Shown here: positions 36,547-44,678 of the stretch, in pieces
How positions within the stretch are numbered: the first letter of the stretch is position 1
How the letters are laid out: the number at the start of each line of letters is the position of its first letter
Assembly (NCBI RefSeq): GCF_022557175.1
Contig: NZ_CP092915.1
Coordinates: forward strand, 5,394,001-5,458,000
Length of the DNA: 64,000 bases
Source: Mycolicibacterium sp. YH-1
GTDB lineage: Bacteria; Actinomycetota; Actinomycetes; Mycobacteriales; Mycobacteriaceae
Direction of reading: 5' to 3'
Notes under the pieces: model-generated
Databases searched by the model: none
What the model saw: the letters and a program-made list of their open reading frames with translations, nothing else
What the model was told of the DNA's origin: nothing
Translations under genes and position numbers: made by a program

Positions 36547-38404
36547 CGCGCTGCCCTGCCAACCGCGGTACGGCATACGATGCGACCAGACCAGAGGCCA
36601 CCGCGTTGCGAGGCCCCTCTGTGCCCCGCACATTGCCTGTGCCACAGACGATCCCGTAGGACGCCAGCGCATCGGCGATGAGGTCTGGGATCTCGAAGTC
36701 GAGAGCACAGCCGCCCAACAGCACCACGAACCCGATCTGACGCAGATCACCGCCGGGCGCGACCGTCCTCAACGCCCGCAGGGCGTTCACCACGAAGACG
36801 CGCTCCTTGGCGCCACGGCGCACGGCCCGGATGCGGTCGAGAGAATGCCTAGTCGGAATCGGGTTCATCGCCTGTCCGGACAGAGTCACCACCCTGGCGA
36901 ACGCCGTTGCGGGTAGGGGCGAGGTGAAGAACTGCACGGTGCCGTTCTCCAGCCGAACGTGGAAGAAACTCTCCGCCTTCCCCAGCGGGAACCGCTTGAT
37001 CTCCTCGGCCAGTTCGAGATTGTCCAGCCCGAGTTCGGAATCGATCAGCCTGCTGACCAGATCGCCCGCACCGGCCAGGTGCACGGTGTCGATGGTGTCA
37101 TCGACCTCGATAAGGGCCGCATCCGTCGAGCCGCCACCGAGATCGAGTACCACCAGCGGCTTGTCGGTGCCGGGCGTGGTGAGCGCACCGAGCACCGCCA
37201 TCTCCGCCTCGACCCCTCCGACGACGACATCCACCCGCGTGGCACCGGTGGCGTGCAGGCGGTGCCGCACTGCCTCGGCAACGGCCTGCATACCGCTCTC
37301 CAGAGTGCGCACCATGGCCGCAAGGGCGACCGCATTCTCCAGCGCCACCTCCCCCGCGAGGCCACCCCGAACCTCCTGCGGCACAAAGGTGTCCACTGCG
37401 AGCAGGTCCTGGATGTGTACGTCGGCGAGGGCATGCTCGGACAGATCGGCCATACCCTGACGGACATTCGCAATCATGCCACCGGTGTTGGTGCCCGCCT
37501 CCCCCACAACGTCAGCCATCGGACTGACCCGCTCCACAGCCGTCATGATCTCGACGGCACCGCGGGACACGTCCACCGTTGTGCGTCGGCTCTCGCCGAT
37601 CAGCTCGAGGGATCCCGCCGGGATGGTGCGGTCGGCGACATCACCGGTGGGTGTGCGCACCACGACCGCCGAGCGGTTACCGGTCAACGCCCGCGCCACC
37701 GGCGAGACCACCTTGGTGGCGGCGGGGTCGAGATCGAAGATCGTCGCCAGGCCGTAGGCGTTGGACAGAGTCCGGATCGACTGACCGGGACCGGACACCT
37801 CGACGGCCGCGAGCATGCCCAGGGGCACCGCCTCGATGCGTGACACCTCGTCGATCACCGGGATGGCGGTGTTGAGCCGGTTCACCACCAGAACCGCATC
37901 GTCGTTGCCGAGGATCGCCCCGACGACCCGCACGCCCCGTTCGGTGGCCGCATTGATCGCACGGGCGGTCATCTCGAAGTCGACACCCCTTGCGACGACC
38001 GCGATCACCGCCGTGTCCGAGGGGATCTCGGTGAGCGTCTCGAAGCGGACCGTGATGCCGACACCGAGCCCTCGACCACCGGGGGTGCGTGGGTCGTGAC
38101 CGATCATCGTCGACTCGGTGATGATGGTCTCGGTGATGGTCTCCATGGCCAGACCACTGATCACCGGTGTGGCCTCGTTCAGCAGGACGACGTCGAGTTC
38201 GGTCAGGGCGATACCGGCGTCCCCGAGCGCGCAGCTGACGGCGGCCGCCACGCCGTCGACATTCTTCGGCGTGCCCTTTATGCCGGTGGTGGGCGTCAAG
38301 GCGGCGCCGACGAACCGCACGGATCCATCCGGGCCCACGGTCGCGGCACTGGCCTCCGTCGTCGAGTTGCCGATATCGACGCCGACAACGGTCCGCGTGG
38401 CCAA
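36536..38404 (-). CDS. pduG: Diol dehydratase reactivase, large ATPase subunit (PduG/DdrA-like)
   Basis: A 622-residue ASKHA-fold ATPase that, with PduH, reactivates the B12 dehydratase by ATP-driven release of cyanocobalamin-like dead cofactor. Phosphate-binding motifs are VVGVDIGNSTTEASAA at the N-terminus and PLVVLDLGGGSTDAALIEVD in the middle; TPKNVDGVAAAVSCAL, VLLNEATPVISGLAMETITE and the C-terminal FVVLLGGCALDFEIPDLI are family features. The start codon is TTG at 38404, directly after the pduD stop. No separate reactivase (EutA) for ethanolamine ammonia-lyase exists in the window. Confidence 0.93.
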   Translation of the reverse strand: MATRTVVGVDIGNSTTEASAATVGPDGSVRFVGAALTPTTGIKGTPKNVDGVAAAVSCALGDAGIALTELDVVLLNEATPVISGLAMETITETIITESTMIGHDPRTPGGRGLGVGITVRFETLTEIPSDTAVIAVVARGVDFEMTARAINAATERGVRVVGAILGNDDAVLVVNRLNTAIPVIDEVSRIEAVPLGMLAAVEVSGPGQSIRTLSNAYGLATIFDLDPAATKVVSPVARALTGNRSAVVVRTPTGDVADRTIPAGSLELIGESRRTTVDVSRGAVEIMTAVERVSPMADVVGEAGTNTGGMIANVRQGMADLSEHALADVHIQDLLAVDTFVPQEVRGGLAGEVALENAVALAAMVRTLESGMQAVAEAVRHRLHATGATRVDVVVGGVEAEMAVLGALTTPGTDKPLVVLDLGGGSTDAALIEVDDTIDTVHLAGAGDLVSRLIDSELGLDNLELAEEIKRFPLGKAESFFHVRLENGTVQFFTSPLPATAFARVVTLSGQAMNPIPTRHSLDRIRAVRRGAKERVFVVNALRALRTVAPGGDLRQIGFVVLLGGCALDFEIPDLIADALASYGIVCGTGNVRGTEGPRNAVASGLVASYAVPRLAGQRVDA

Positions 38405-38998
38405 CTAGTTCACCGGGTCCTCGGCGAACTGCGGCACCACCTCGACCGGACGGGCCTGCTTGCGAATCTGCTCGGTCTCCTTCAGATGCAGCAGCGCGGC
38501 CTTAGCCTGCCACCGCGGGCGGGCCATCTGGTCGTTGAGTGTCGGAACCGGTTCCGGTGACTCCCCTTTCGCATACTGCGCGGCGTTCGACCCGATGCTG
38601 CGGTAGGTGTCGAGGGTCATCAGCGGACTCTGCGGGAACAGTTCCAGACTGGAGAGCCGCGGCAGGTCGCGCTGATGGATCATCGAGGTCCCGCGCGACA
38701 GGATGCCAATTCCGATTCCCGAACCGGACAGCTTGGCCGCGGTGTGCGCCACGACCGCGAGGTCGCTGCTGTGCCGGACCCGGATGCACCGCGCGGTGAC
38801 CTCCTGCTCCTCGATGCCAGCCAGGATCTGCCGGATCACCTCAGCGTGGGACACCCCGATGATGGTCTGGCTGAAGAAGTCGGCGAACGCTGGCGATATC
38901 GCCAGCACCACCTCGTCGGAGCGCGTACCCGGCTGCGCGGGGGTGTCCCCGGTAAAGGCCAAGGTCCATCTGGGTGCATCGAACGCAACCTCGGTCAT
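38405..38998 (-). CDS. pduD: Diol/glycerol dehydratase, medium subunit
   Basis: Medium subunit of the adenosylcobalamin-dependent propanediol/glycerol dehydratase, 197 residues. DEVVLAISPAFADFFSQTII, HAEVIRQILAGIEEQEVTAR, GSGIGIGILSRGTSMIHQRD, LSSLELFPQSPLMTLDTYR and PVPTLNDQMARPRWQAKAAL match PduD closely. It starts almost directly in the enzyme domain and lacks the roughly 35-residue N-terminal extension that targets Salmonella PduD to the microcompartment. The start lies one base after the pduC stop. Confidence 0.95.
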   Translation of the reverse strand: MTEVAFDAPRWTLAFTGDTPAQPGTRSDEVVLAISPAFADFFSQTIIGVSHAEVIRQILAGIEEQEVTARCIRVRHSSDLAVVAHTAAKLSGSGIGIGILSRGTSMIHQRDLPRLSSLELFPQSPLMTLDTYRSIGSNAAQYAKGESPEPVPTLNDQMARPRWQAKAALLHLKETEQIRKQARPVEVVPQFAEDPVN

Positions 38999-38999
38999 A

Positions 39000-40721
39000 T
39001 CACTGGACCTCCATTTCCGGGTTCGAGGCACTGGTGACGTGACGCAAGCGCTTCATCTCCTCCCAGCGCGCGCCGGACGGCCGGTAACCCGTGCCCGGTC
39101 CGGCGTAGTCATTGCGGTCGTTGACGGCGGACAACGGCGTCAGGTCGCGGGTCATGATCGCCGATGTCTGCAGCAGGTCGCCCGAAACCCGTTGACGCAG
39201 CACGCTGAGCAGGTTCTCGGCGACATCGGAGAAGCCCGTCGACTCGAGCGCCTTGACCAGATCGAGGCCCGTCACGTTGCGATCCATGACCTGCTGGGCC
39301 CCCTTGAGGTCCTCGAGGACGTCGCGGGGCACCAGTTCCCGACTGCCGTGCGCGTAGACGGCCGCGTCGATCTCCGCATCGGAGATCGACGGTAGGTCCA
39401 GGTGTCTGAAGACGGCCTGCAGCGCCTGACCGGCACGCAGCCGCGCCGCGAGGATCTCGGCTTCGTTCACGTGCCGCAGACCGCCGTCGATCTGCAGGTC
39501 GCGCTGAATGGTGTTGAAGTCGTCGAAGTCCTCGGCGTCCACGTTCGATCCGGCGAACATGTTGTCGTAGTTGGGAGTTGCCGAGTAGCCCGACGTGATG
39601 AAGTCGGTCCCCGGCATCATCTGGGGCAGCAGGCGTGCGGTCCGCCGCATCGGCGAGTGCGAGAACGACTGGTCGTTGCCCGACGCACACTCCAGGTCCA
39701 CCGCGGATGCAACGAGATTCTCCGCCGCCACCGCCCTGATCCCCGCAGGCACCGCACCCGGCACACCGATGCACGAGATCGAACCGTTCTGCAGACCCTG
39801 CACTCCGGCGCCCTTGGCCACCAGGATGCAGCGAATCTCCAGGTACAGCATCGACCGGCCCTCGGCGTTACCCATCTGCACCTCGGAGCCGGTTCCCGAG
39901 GTGAAGCGCATCTTGATTCCGCGGGACGCGTACGCCGCCGCCAGGAACGCCTTCGACCACGGGGTGTCGTCACCGTCGACGAACACCGACTCGGTGCCGT
40001 ACACCGAGATGGTCTCCGCGTACGCGGTGATGCCGCGCATGCCCAACTCGAGTTCGGTGGCCTCCTCCAGTGCACACTGGGTCAGCCGGCCGCCGGTGCC
40101 GACCTGGGCGCCGATCTGCAGGGCCATCGCGACCAGCGGGGCGTACCGCACGACACCCAAAGTCGTCTCCACCTCAGAGAATCCGCGAAGCGATGCCTCT
40201 GCCGCCTCGCAGGCGACCTGCAACGGGTTGTCCCGGGCGCTGGTGCAGTGCGCCTGATTGGCCGGAGTCCGGCGGGCCCGCATCTTCTGCATACCCATCA
40301 TGATCTCGACGATGTTCATCGCCTTCATGACCTCCAGCAGTTTCGCCGGAGTCAGGCCACCGGTCACGGCGATCACCTCGTCGCGGGAAACCCTGGGATC
40401 AACGAGCATTCCCGCGATCTCCACCGCAGGGATCGCCATCGACTGCGCGGTGGTGTCCACGTCGATCGCCTTATCGGCGATGAACTGGTCGATGAAGTCG
40501 AAATCGGCCCGTGCCCTGCCATCCATCTCGACGATGACGCCGTCAACAACCCGCACGCTCGGCTTTGGGTCGAACTCGCTGTCCATCGCGACCATGCCGA
40601 CCTCGGGCCACTCCTCGACGAAACCGTCAAGGTTGACCGGCCGGTCCTCGAGAACCCTTGTCCGCTCGGATTGGCGCTTCTCGGGGGCTGAATTCCTGGG
40701 TGCTACCGCGGTCACAACCAT
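39000..40721 (-). CDS. pduC: Diol/glycerol dehydratase, large subunit
   Basis: Catalytic TIM-barrel subunit of the B12-dependent dehydratase converting 1,2-propanediol to propionaldehyde (or glycerol to 3-hydroxypropionaldehyde). It has 573 residues. MKAMNIVEIMMGMQKMRARR, TPANQAHCTSARDNPLQVA, FTSGTGSEVQMGNAEGRSML, GVQGLQNGSISCIGVPGAVP and SGYSATPNYDNMFAGSNVDA are diagnostic. It follows pduE by 3 bases and precedes pduD by one. The substrate preference (diol versus glycerol) cannot be decided by eye. Confidence 0.96.
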   Translation of the reverse strand: MVVTAVAPRNSAPEKRQSERTRVLEDRPVNLDGFVEEWPEVGMVAMDSEFDPKPSVRVVDGVIVEMDGRARADFDFIDQFIADKAIDVDTTAQSMAIPAVEIAGMLVDPRVSRDEVIAVTGGLTPAKLLEVMKAMNIVEIMMGMQKMRARRTPANQAHCTSARDNPLQVACEAAEASLRGFSEVETTLGVVRYAPLVAMALQIGAQVGTGGRLTQCALEEATELELGMRGITAYAETISVYGTESVFVDGDDTPWSKAFLAAAYASRGIKMRFTSGTGSEVQMGNAEGRSMLYLEIRCILVAKGAGVQGLQNGSISCIGVPGAVPAGIRAVAAENLVASAVDLECASGNDQSFSHSPMRRTARLLPQMMPGTDFITSGYSATPNYDNMFAGSNVDAEDFDDFNTIQRDLQIDGGLRHVNEAEILAARLRAGQALQAVFRHLDLPSISDAEIDAAVYAHGSRELVPRDVLEDLKGAQQVMDRNVTGLDLVKALESTGFSDVAENLLSVLRQRVSGDLLQTSAIMTRDLTPLSAVNDRNDYAGPGTGYRPSGARWEEMKRLRHVTSASNPEMEVQ

Positions 40722-40724
40722 CTC

Positions 40725-41153
40725 CTATTCGCTGGTGGCCAGGATGTCGCGACGCTGGTAGACGTCTGCGGCTTCACGGACGAGATCGGCCAGCAGTGTT
40801 GCGCCATACTGGTTCTGCAGCTCATCGGCTATCGATTCGAGTTCATCCTTCGTCGACGCATTTGGCCGCAACGCGTTGTAGATCTGCAGCACCCGCTCGT
40901 CGCTGATCGTGGTCATCTCGGCCGCGCGGCGCAGGTTCCCGCCGAGCTGTTTGCGACCGTCCTTCTCGGCGATCTGGGCCTGCAGGCGCAGTGTCTGCGG
41001 TGTGATGCGCAGGTCTGAGGCCTCGACCTCACCCGACATCACCGACTCCATGGTGATGGCGTCGATGGGCTTGCCGTTCGGGGTGAAGAGCAGGTCCTTG
41101 CGATTGCTGCTCAGCGGGTAATCCACTGCAGGGTCCAGGTTCGGCTCTGTCAT
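40725..41153 (-). CDS. pduE: Diol/glycerol dehydratase, small subunit
   Basis: A 142-residue small subunit. DYPLSSNRKDLLFTPNGKPI, SDLRITPQTLRLQAQIAEKD, RAAEMTTISDERVLQIYNAL, RPNASTKDELESIADEL and LVREAADVYQRRDIL match PduE. The protein reaches the conserved DYPL at residue 11, so the N-terminal targeting helix present in Salmonella PduE is absent. It is first in the operon, before pduC, unlike the C-D-E order of enterobacteria. The longer open frame to 41885 overlaps the divergent FhuF-like gene and is not real. No clear ribosome site precedes the ATG. Confidence 0.93.
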   Translation of the reverse strand: MTEPNLDPAVDYPLSSNRKDLLFTPNGKPIDAITMESVMSGEVEASDLRITPQTLRLQAQIAEKDGRKQLGGNLRRAAEMTTISDERVLQIYNALRPNASTKDELESIADELQNQYGATLLADLVREAADVYQRRDILATSE

Positions 41154-41238
41154 GCTGAGATTGTGCGCTGCATCACGTTGCACGGAGGTTGGTGCGCAGG
41201 TCAGTGGTGATCCCGGGGTGCCGCTAGCCTGGCTGACG

Positions 41239-41949
41239 ATGACCGTCCCGCATCCGGCAGCAATGAACCCGATCGCCGAACTCGGCGAGTTCTTCGCCCT
41301 TCCCACGGCTGAGGGTGATTCGTGGCTGCCGATCCTCACCCTGTGCAACGATGCCGCGGTCGCGCGCGAGTACGCCCGTCGCGCCCAGTCCGCGATCGCC
41401 GCCTCGATGCGCGTAGACGTGGCCGACGTGCCCATCAAGGCCGCCGCATCCTCGGTCCATCTGTCGATCGCGGCCCGACTGCTGTCCCCGGTCATCGGGG
41501 CCGCAACCTGCCTGGCAACGTTTCCGCTGCTGACTGCGAAAAACGTCTTCTGGCAACAAACTTCGACGCATCGCATGGAACTCGGGGTCGCAGATGCCGA
41601 GTTGGCCACGGTCACCGGTCCACGGCAGTCCGCCAACGCCATCGCCGACTCCCTCATCGGCGATGTGTTTCGCCCGTTGAACGAGACCATGCGTCTGGCA
41701 ACCGCGCTGTCGCAGAAGGTGTTGTGGGGCAACATCGCATCAGCGGCCAACGGTGCGGTGACGGTCCTATCACAGTCCCGGCCGGCGGATGAACCGCGCG
41801 GGCGTGCGCTGGTAGCCGCGCTCATCGCGACGGGTCCGTTGCGCGATGCAGCCGAGATTCTCGACGGCCAGTTCCGGCGGCGCAACTGCTGCCTGTTCTA
41901 TCAGGTGCCCGGGGCGGGATACTGCGGCGATTGCGTTCTGACGGAATGA
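41239..41949 (+). CDS. FhuF-like [2Fe-2S] ferric reductase family protein
   Basis: A 236-residue protein divergent from pduE. Its C-terminus carries Cys217, Cys218, Cys229 and Cys232 (CC-x10-C-x2-C, within RRNCCLFYQVPGAGYCGDC), the [2Fe-2S] ligand pattern of FhuF-type siderophore-iron reductases. The middle has helical segments (AAASSVHLSIAARLLSPVIG) seen in that family. The ATG at 41239 is preceded by TAGCCT and 8 bases, possibly leaderless. Known members reduce ferric siderophores; a link to corrinoid or haem redox in this locus is inference. It converges with the PduO-C-like gene, 12 bases away. Confidence 0.75.
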   Translation: MTVPHPAAMNPIAELGEFFALPTAEGDSWLPILTLCNDAAVAREYARRAQSAIAASMRVDVADVPIKAAASSVHLSIAARLLSPVIGAATCLATFPLLTAKNVFWQQTSTHRMELGVADAELATVTGPRQSANAIADSLIGDVFRPLNETMRLATALSQKVLWGNIASAANGAVTVLSQSRPADEPRGRALVAALIATGPLRDAAEILDGQFRRRNCCLFYQVPGAGYCGDCVLTE

Positions 41950-41961
41950 CTTACAACTGCA

Positions 41962-42360
41962 TCACAGGGCTGCGACGCCGGCCTCTGCCACCGACACGTC
42001 CTGTTCCACACTGCCCGCGCTGACTCCGATCGCGCCGATCACCACACCCTCGGACTCCAGCAGCAGACCGCCGCCGAAGATCACCAGGCCGCCCGATGTC
42101 TGCTCGAGACCGTAGAGCTCGGCGCCGGGTTGCGACACCGCAGTCAAGGCACTGGTGGGCAGGTTCATCATGATCGAGGTCCGTGCCTTGCGAATCGATA
42201 TGTCGATACTGGCCTTGATCGCGCCGTCCATTCGCACGAACGCGACCAGATGCCCGCCGTCGTCGACCACAGCGATGTTCATCGGCTTGCCGATCTCGAT
42301 CGCCTTGGCGACCGCGGCATCAATCACGTTCTGGGCAGTCTTCAGCAGCAGGGAACCCAT
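41962..42360 (-). CDS. GlcG/HbpS family protein (DUF336, PduO C-terminal domain-like)
   Basis: A 132-residue stand-alone domain. AVVDDGGHLVAFVRMDGAIK, the IDISIRKARTSIMM segment and LVIFGGGLLLESEGVVIGAI with GVSAGSVEQDVSVAEAGV match the DUF336 (GlcG/HbpS) family. This domain is also the C-terminal half of the cobalamin adenosyltransferase PduO, where it binds haem; the adenosyltransferase half is absent here. AGGAG lies before the ATG at 42360. Its role next to a B12 dehydratase is probably cofactor (haem or corrinoid) handling, by inference. Confidence 0.85.
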   Translation of the reverse strand: MGSLLLKTAQNVIDAAVAKAIEIGKPMNIAVVDDGGHLVAFVRMDGAIKASIDISIRKARTSIMMNLPTSALTAVSQPGAELYGLEQTSGGLVIFGGGLLLESEGVVIGAIGVSAGSVEQDVSVAEAGVAAL

Positions 42361-42385
42361 CGAATCTCCTCAGTGACAGGGGCGC

Positions 42386-42440
42386 GAACGTGAGCTTGTG
42401 CGCGAGACGAGGGGGGTCGATCGCGCACAAGCTCACGTTC
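42386..42440 (-). terminator. Perfect 20-bp inverted repeat between aldehyde dehydrogenase and DUF336 genes
   Basis: The 20 bases at 42386-42405 are the exact reverse complement of 42421-42440, with a 15-base G-rich loop. It starts 18 bases after the aldehyde dehydrogenase stop, so a terminator is the simplest reading. There is no U-run, and the stem is unusually long and exact, so a repeat element is an alternative. Confidence 0.7.
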
Positions 42441-42458
42441 AGCGGGGGAAGGCGCGGT

Positions 42459-43982
42459 TTAGAAGAAGCCCTGCGCCTTGTTCGAGTAGCTGACCAACAG
42501 GTTCTTCGTCTGCTGGTAGTGGTCCAGCATCATCTTGTGGTTCTCGCGGCCGATACCCGACTGCTTGTACCCACCGAATGCGGCGTGCGCGGGGTACTGG
42601 TGGTAGCAGTTGGTCCAGACGCGGCCAGCCTTGATGTCGCGACCAGCCCGGTAGGCGGTGTTGCCGTCGCGGCTCCACACTCCCGCACCGAGTCCGTAGA
42701 GGGTGTCGTTGGCGATGCTGATGGCCTCGTCGTAGTCCTTGAACGACGTGACCGCGACGACGGGCCCGAAGATCTCCTCCTGGAACACCCGCATCTTGTT
42801 GTGGCCGGTGAAGATCGTCGGCGCGACGTAGTAGCCACCGTTGAGATCGCCGCCGAGTTCGGCGCGCTCACCGCCGGTGAGCACCTTGGCGCCCTCGGAC
42901 TTGCCGATCTCGATGTAGGACAGGATCTTCTCCAACTGGTCGTTGGAGGCCTGCGCCCCGATCATCGTCTCGGTGTCCAGCGGATCGCCCTGGCGCACGG
43001 CCTTGGTACGGATGGCGGCCAGTGCGAGGAACTCGTCGTAGACGTCGGCCTGGATCAGGCTGCGCGACGGGCAGGTGCACACCTCGCCCTGGTTGAGGGC
43101 GAACATGGTGAAGCCCTCGAGCGCCTTGTCCTGGTAGTCGTCGGCGGCCGCCATCACGTCGTTGAAGAAGATGTTCGGGCTCTTGCCGCCGAGTTCCAGG
43201 GTGACGGGGATCAGGTTCTGCGACGCGTACTGCATGATCAGCCGGCCGGTCGTGGTCTCGCCGGTGAACGCGATCTTGGCGATCCGGTTGCTCGACGCCA
43301 GCGGCTTGCCCGCCTCAACGCCGAAGCCGTTGACGATGTTCACCACGCCCGCGGGGAGCAGGTCGCCGATGATCGAGAACAGGTGCAGGATCGAGGCCGG
43401 GGTCTGCTCGGCGGGCTTGAGCACGATGGCGTTACCCGCGGCAAGCGCCGGCGCCAGCTTCCACACGGCCATCAGGATCGGGAAGTTCCACGGAATGATC
43501 TGCCCGACCACGCCCAACGGCTCGTGGAAGTGGTAGGCGACGGTGTCCTCGTCGACCTGCGACAGTGAACCCTCTTGCGCACGAATGCATCCCGCGAAGT
43601 AGCGGAAGTGGTCGATGGCCAGCGGGATGTCGGCGTTGAGCGTCTCGCGGACCGGCTTTCCGTTATCCCATGACTCGGCGACTGCGATCGACTCGAGGTT
43701 CTCCTCGATGCGGTCGGCGATCTTGTTCAGGATCAGCGCGCGCTCCGCCGGTGAGGTCTTACCCCACGCGGGAGCGGCGGCGTGCGCGGCGTCCAGCGCC
43801 TTCTCGATGTCAGCCTCGGTCGAACGGGCGACCTCGCAGAACACCTCACCGGTGACCGGAGTGGGGTTGGCAAAGTACTCGCCGCCGACGGGTGCCACCC
43901 ACTCGCCGCCAATGAAGTTGTCGTATCGGGACTGGAAGGACATCACGGCGCCCTCGGTACCCGGACGTGCGTAAACAGTCAT
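42459..43982 (-). CDS. NAD-dependent aldehyde dehydrogenase
   Basis: A 507-residue non-acylating aldehyde dehydrogenase, likely oxidising acetaldehyde or propionaldehyde from the two B12 enzymes. The cofactor region is [20 protein letters not shown] and [13 protein letters not shown], the general base in [13 protein letters not shown], and the catalytic cysteine is near 303-305 in [13 protein letters not shown]. The ending [17 protein letters not shown] is typical of AldA/acetaldehyde dehydrogenase II. AGGAGAG supports the ATG at 43982. It diverges from a TetR regulator. Confidence 0.92.
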   Translation of the reverse strand: MTVYARPGTEGAVMSFQSRYDNFIGGEWVAPVGGEYFANPTPVTGEVFCEVARSTEADIEKALDAAHAAAPAWGKTSPAERALILNKIADRIEENLESIAVAESWDNGKPVRETLNADIPLAIDHFRYFAGCIRAQEGSLSQVDEDTVAYHFHEPLGVVGQIIPWNFPILMAVWKLAPALAAGNAIVLKPAEQTPASILHLFSIIGDLLPAGVVNIVNGFGVEAGKPLASSNRIAKIAFTGETTTGRLIMQYASQNLIPVTLELGGKSPNIFFNDVMAAADDYQDKALEGFTMFALNQGEVCTCPSRSLIQADVYDEFLALAAIRTKAVRQGDPLDTETMIGAQASNDQLEKILSYIEIGKSEGAKVLTGGERAELGGDLNGGYYVAPTIFTGHNKMRVFQEEIFGPVVAVTSFKDYDEAISIANDTLYGLGAGVWSRDGNTAYRAGRDIKAGRVWTNCYHQYPAHAAFGGYKQSGIGRENHKMMLDHYQQTKNLLVSYSNKAQGFF

Positions 43983-44025
43983 GCGCGATCTCTCCTGCTA
44001 TTCAGACGCCACAAGTGTGTCGGTC

Positions 44026-44048
44026 GTCACTAACACTACGAGTGTGAC
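44026..44048. promoter_or_regulatory. Palindromic site between aldehyde dehydrogenase and tetR
   Basis: ACACT-ACG-AGTGT (44033-44045) is a perfect short inverted repeat, flanked by GTCAC on the left and GTGAC on the right. It lies in the gap between the divergent genes, where a TetR protein would repress both. Confidence 0.5.
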
Positions 44049-44135
44049 CGTTGCAGCACGGTTGCATCGGCGGGCAGACTGCAAGTCATCGACGCACCAC
44101 GGAGGACTCCTCGCCAGCGGCGGTCACGGGAAACC

Positions 44136-44678
44136 GTGAACGTGCTGCTCGAAGCCGCCTCGCAGGTGTTCTCCCGGGAGGGGATGTCGGCCACCACAAA
44201 CCGCATCGCCGAACGTGCCGGGGTATCCGTCGGCACCCTCTACCAGTACTTTCCCAATAAGGAGACGCTGCTGCACGCGCTCGCCGAACGGCACGTCATC
44301 GCCGCTGGCGATCGCCTCCAGCGGGTTTTCGACCAACTGCGCGCCGAGCGCCCGCCCTTCGATGAGACGGTGCGCACGATGTTGGCGACGCTCGTGGACC
44401 TGCATTCCGACCGGCCGGGATTGCACCGCATCATGCACCGGCTGGCGCCACGCACGCCGAGCGACATCGAGGCGCTGCAGGCGCTGGAGGATCGCATCGC
44501 CGAGGAGATCGCGTTCCACCTGAAGCGTTGCGACCGCGGCGGCGACGACGTGGAGCTGACCGCGCAGACCATCGTCGCCACCGTGGACGCGCAGCTCCAC
44601 CGGGTGATGACTCAGCACGGCTTCACATCCGACGATCTGGTCACGATGGTCATGACGCTCGCTGGGCCACCTCGGTGA
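44136..44678 (+). CDS. TetR-family regulator (start uncertain)
   Basis: A TetR helix-turn-helix protein: NVLLEAASQVFSREG, then TTNRIAERAGVSVGTLYQYF and PNKETLLHALAERH, followed by an all-helical ligand domain. The GTG at 44136 would cut the first helix. The frame stays open upstream to 44034 and encodes a basic arm (APRRTPRQRRSRETVN) typical of TetR N-termini, but contains no ATG, GTG or TTG. The start may be a CTG (44079) or the 5' end may carry an indel. The 3' end overlaps the convergent hydrolase by 29 bases. Confidence 0.75.
   Translation: MNVLLEAASQVFSREGMSATTNRIAERAGVSVGTLYQYFPNKETLLHALAERHVIAAGDRLQRVFDQLRAERPPFDETVRTMLATLVDLHSDRPGLHRIMHRLAPRTPSDIEALQALEDRIAEEIAFHLKRCDRGGDDVELTAQTIVATVDAQLHRVMTQHGFTSDDLVTMVMTLAGPPR

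Noticed and set aside
41154..41238. Cobalamin riboswitch before the B12-dependent dehydratase operon
   Set aside because: The gap between pduE and the divergent gene is only 85 bases, and no B12-box-like core was seen; the gap before eat is also too short.
32406..43982. Bacterial microcompartment operon
   Set aside because: Dehydratase, lyase and aldehyde dehydrogenase are present, but no shell protein gene and no targeting peptides are visible.
44051..44260. Alternative 69-codon frame over the tetR 5' end
   Set aside because: It is in another frame from the clear TetR helix-turn-helix and encodes no recognisable motif.
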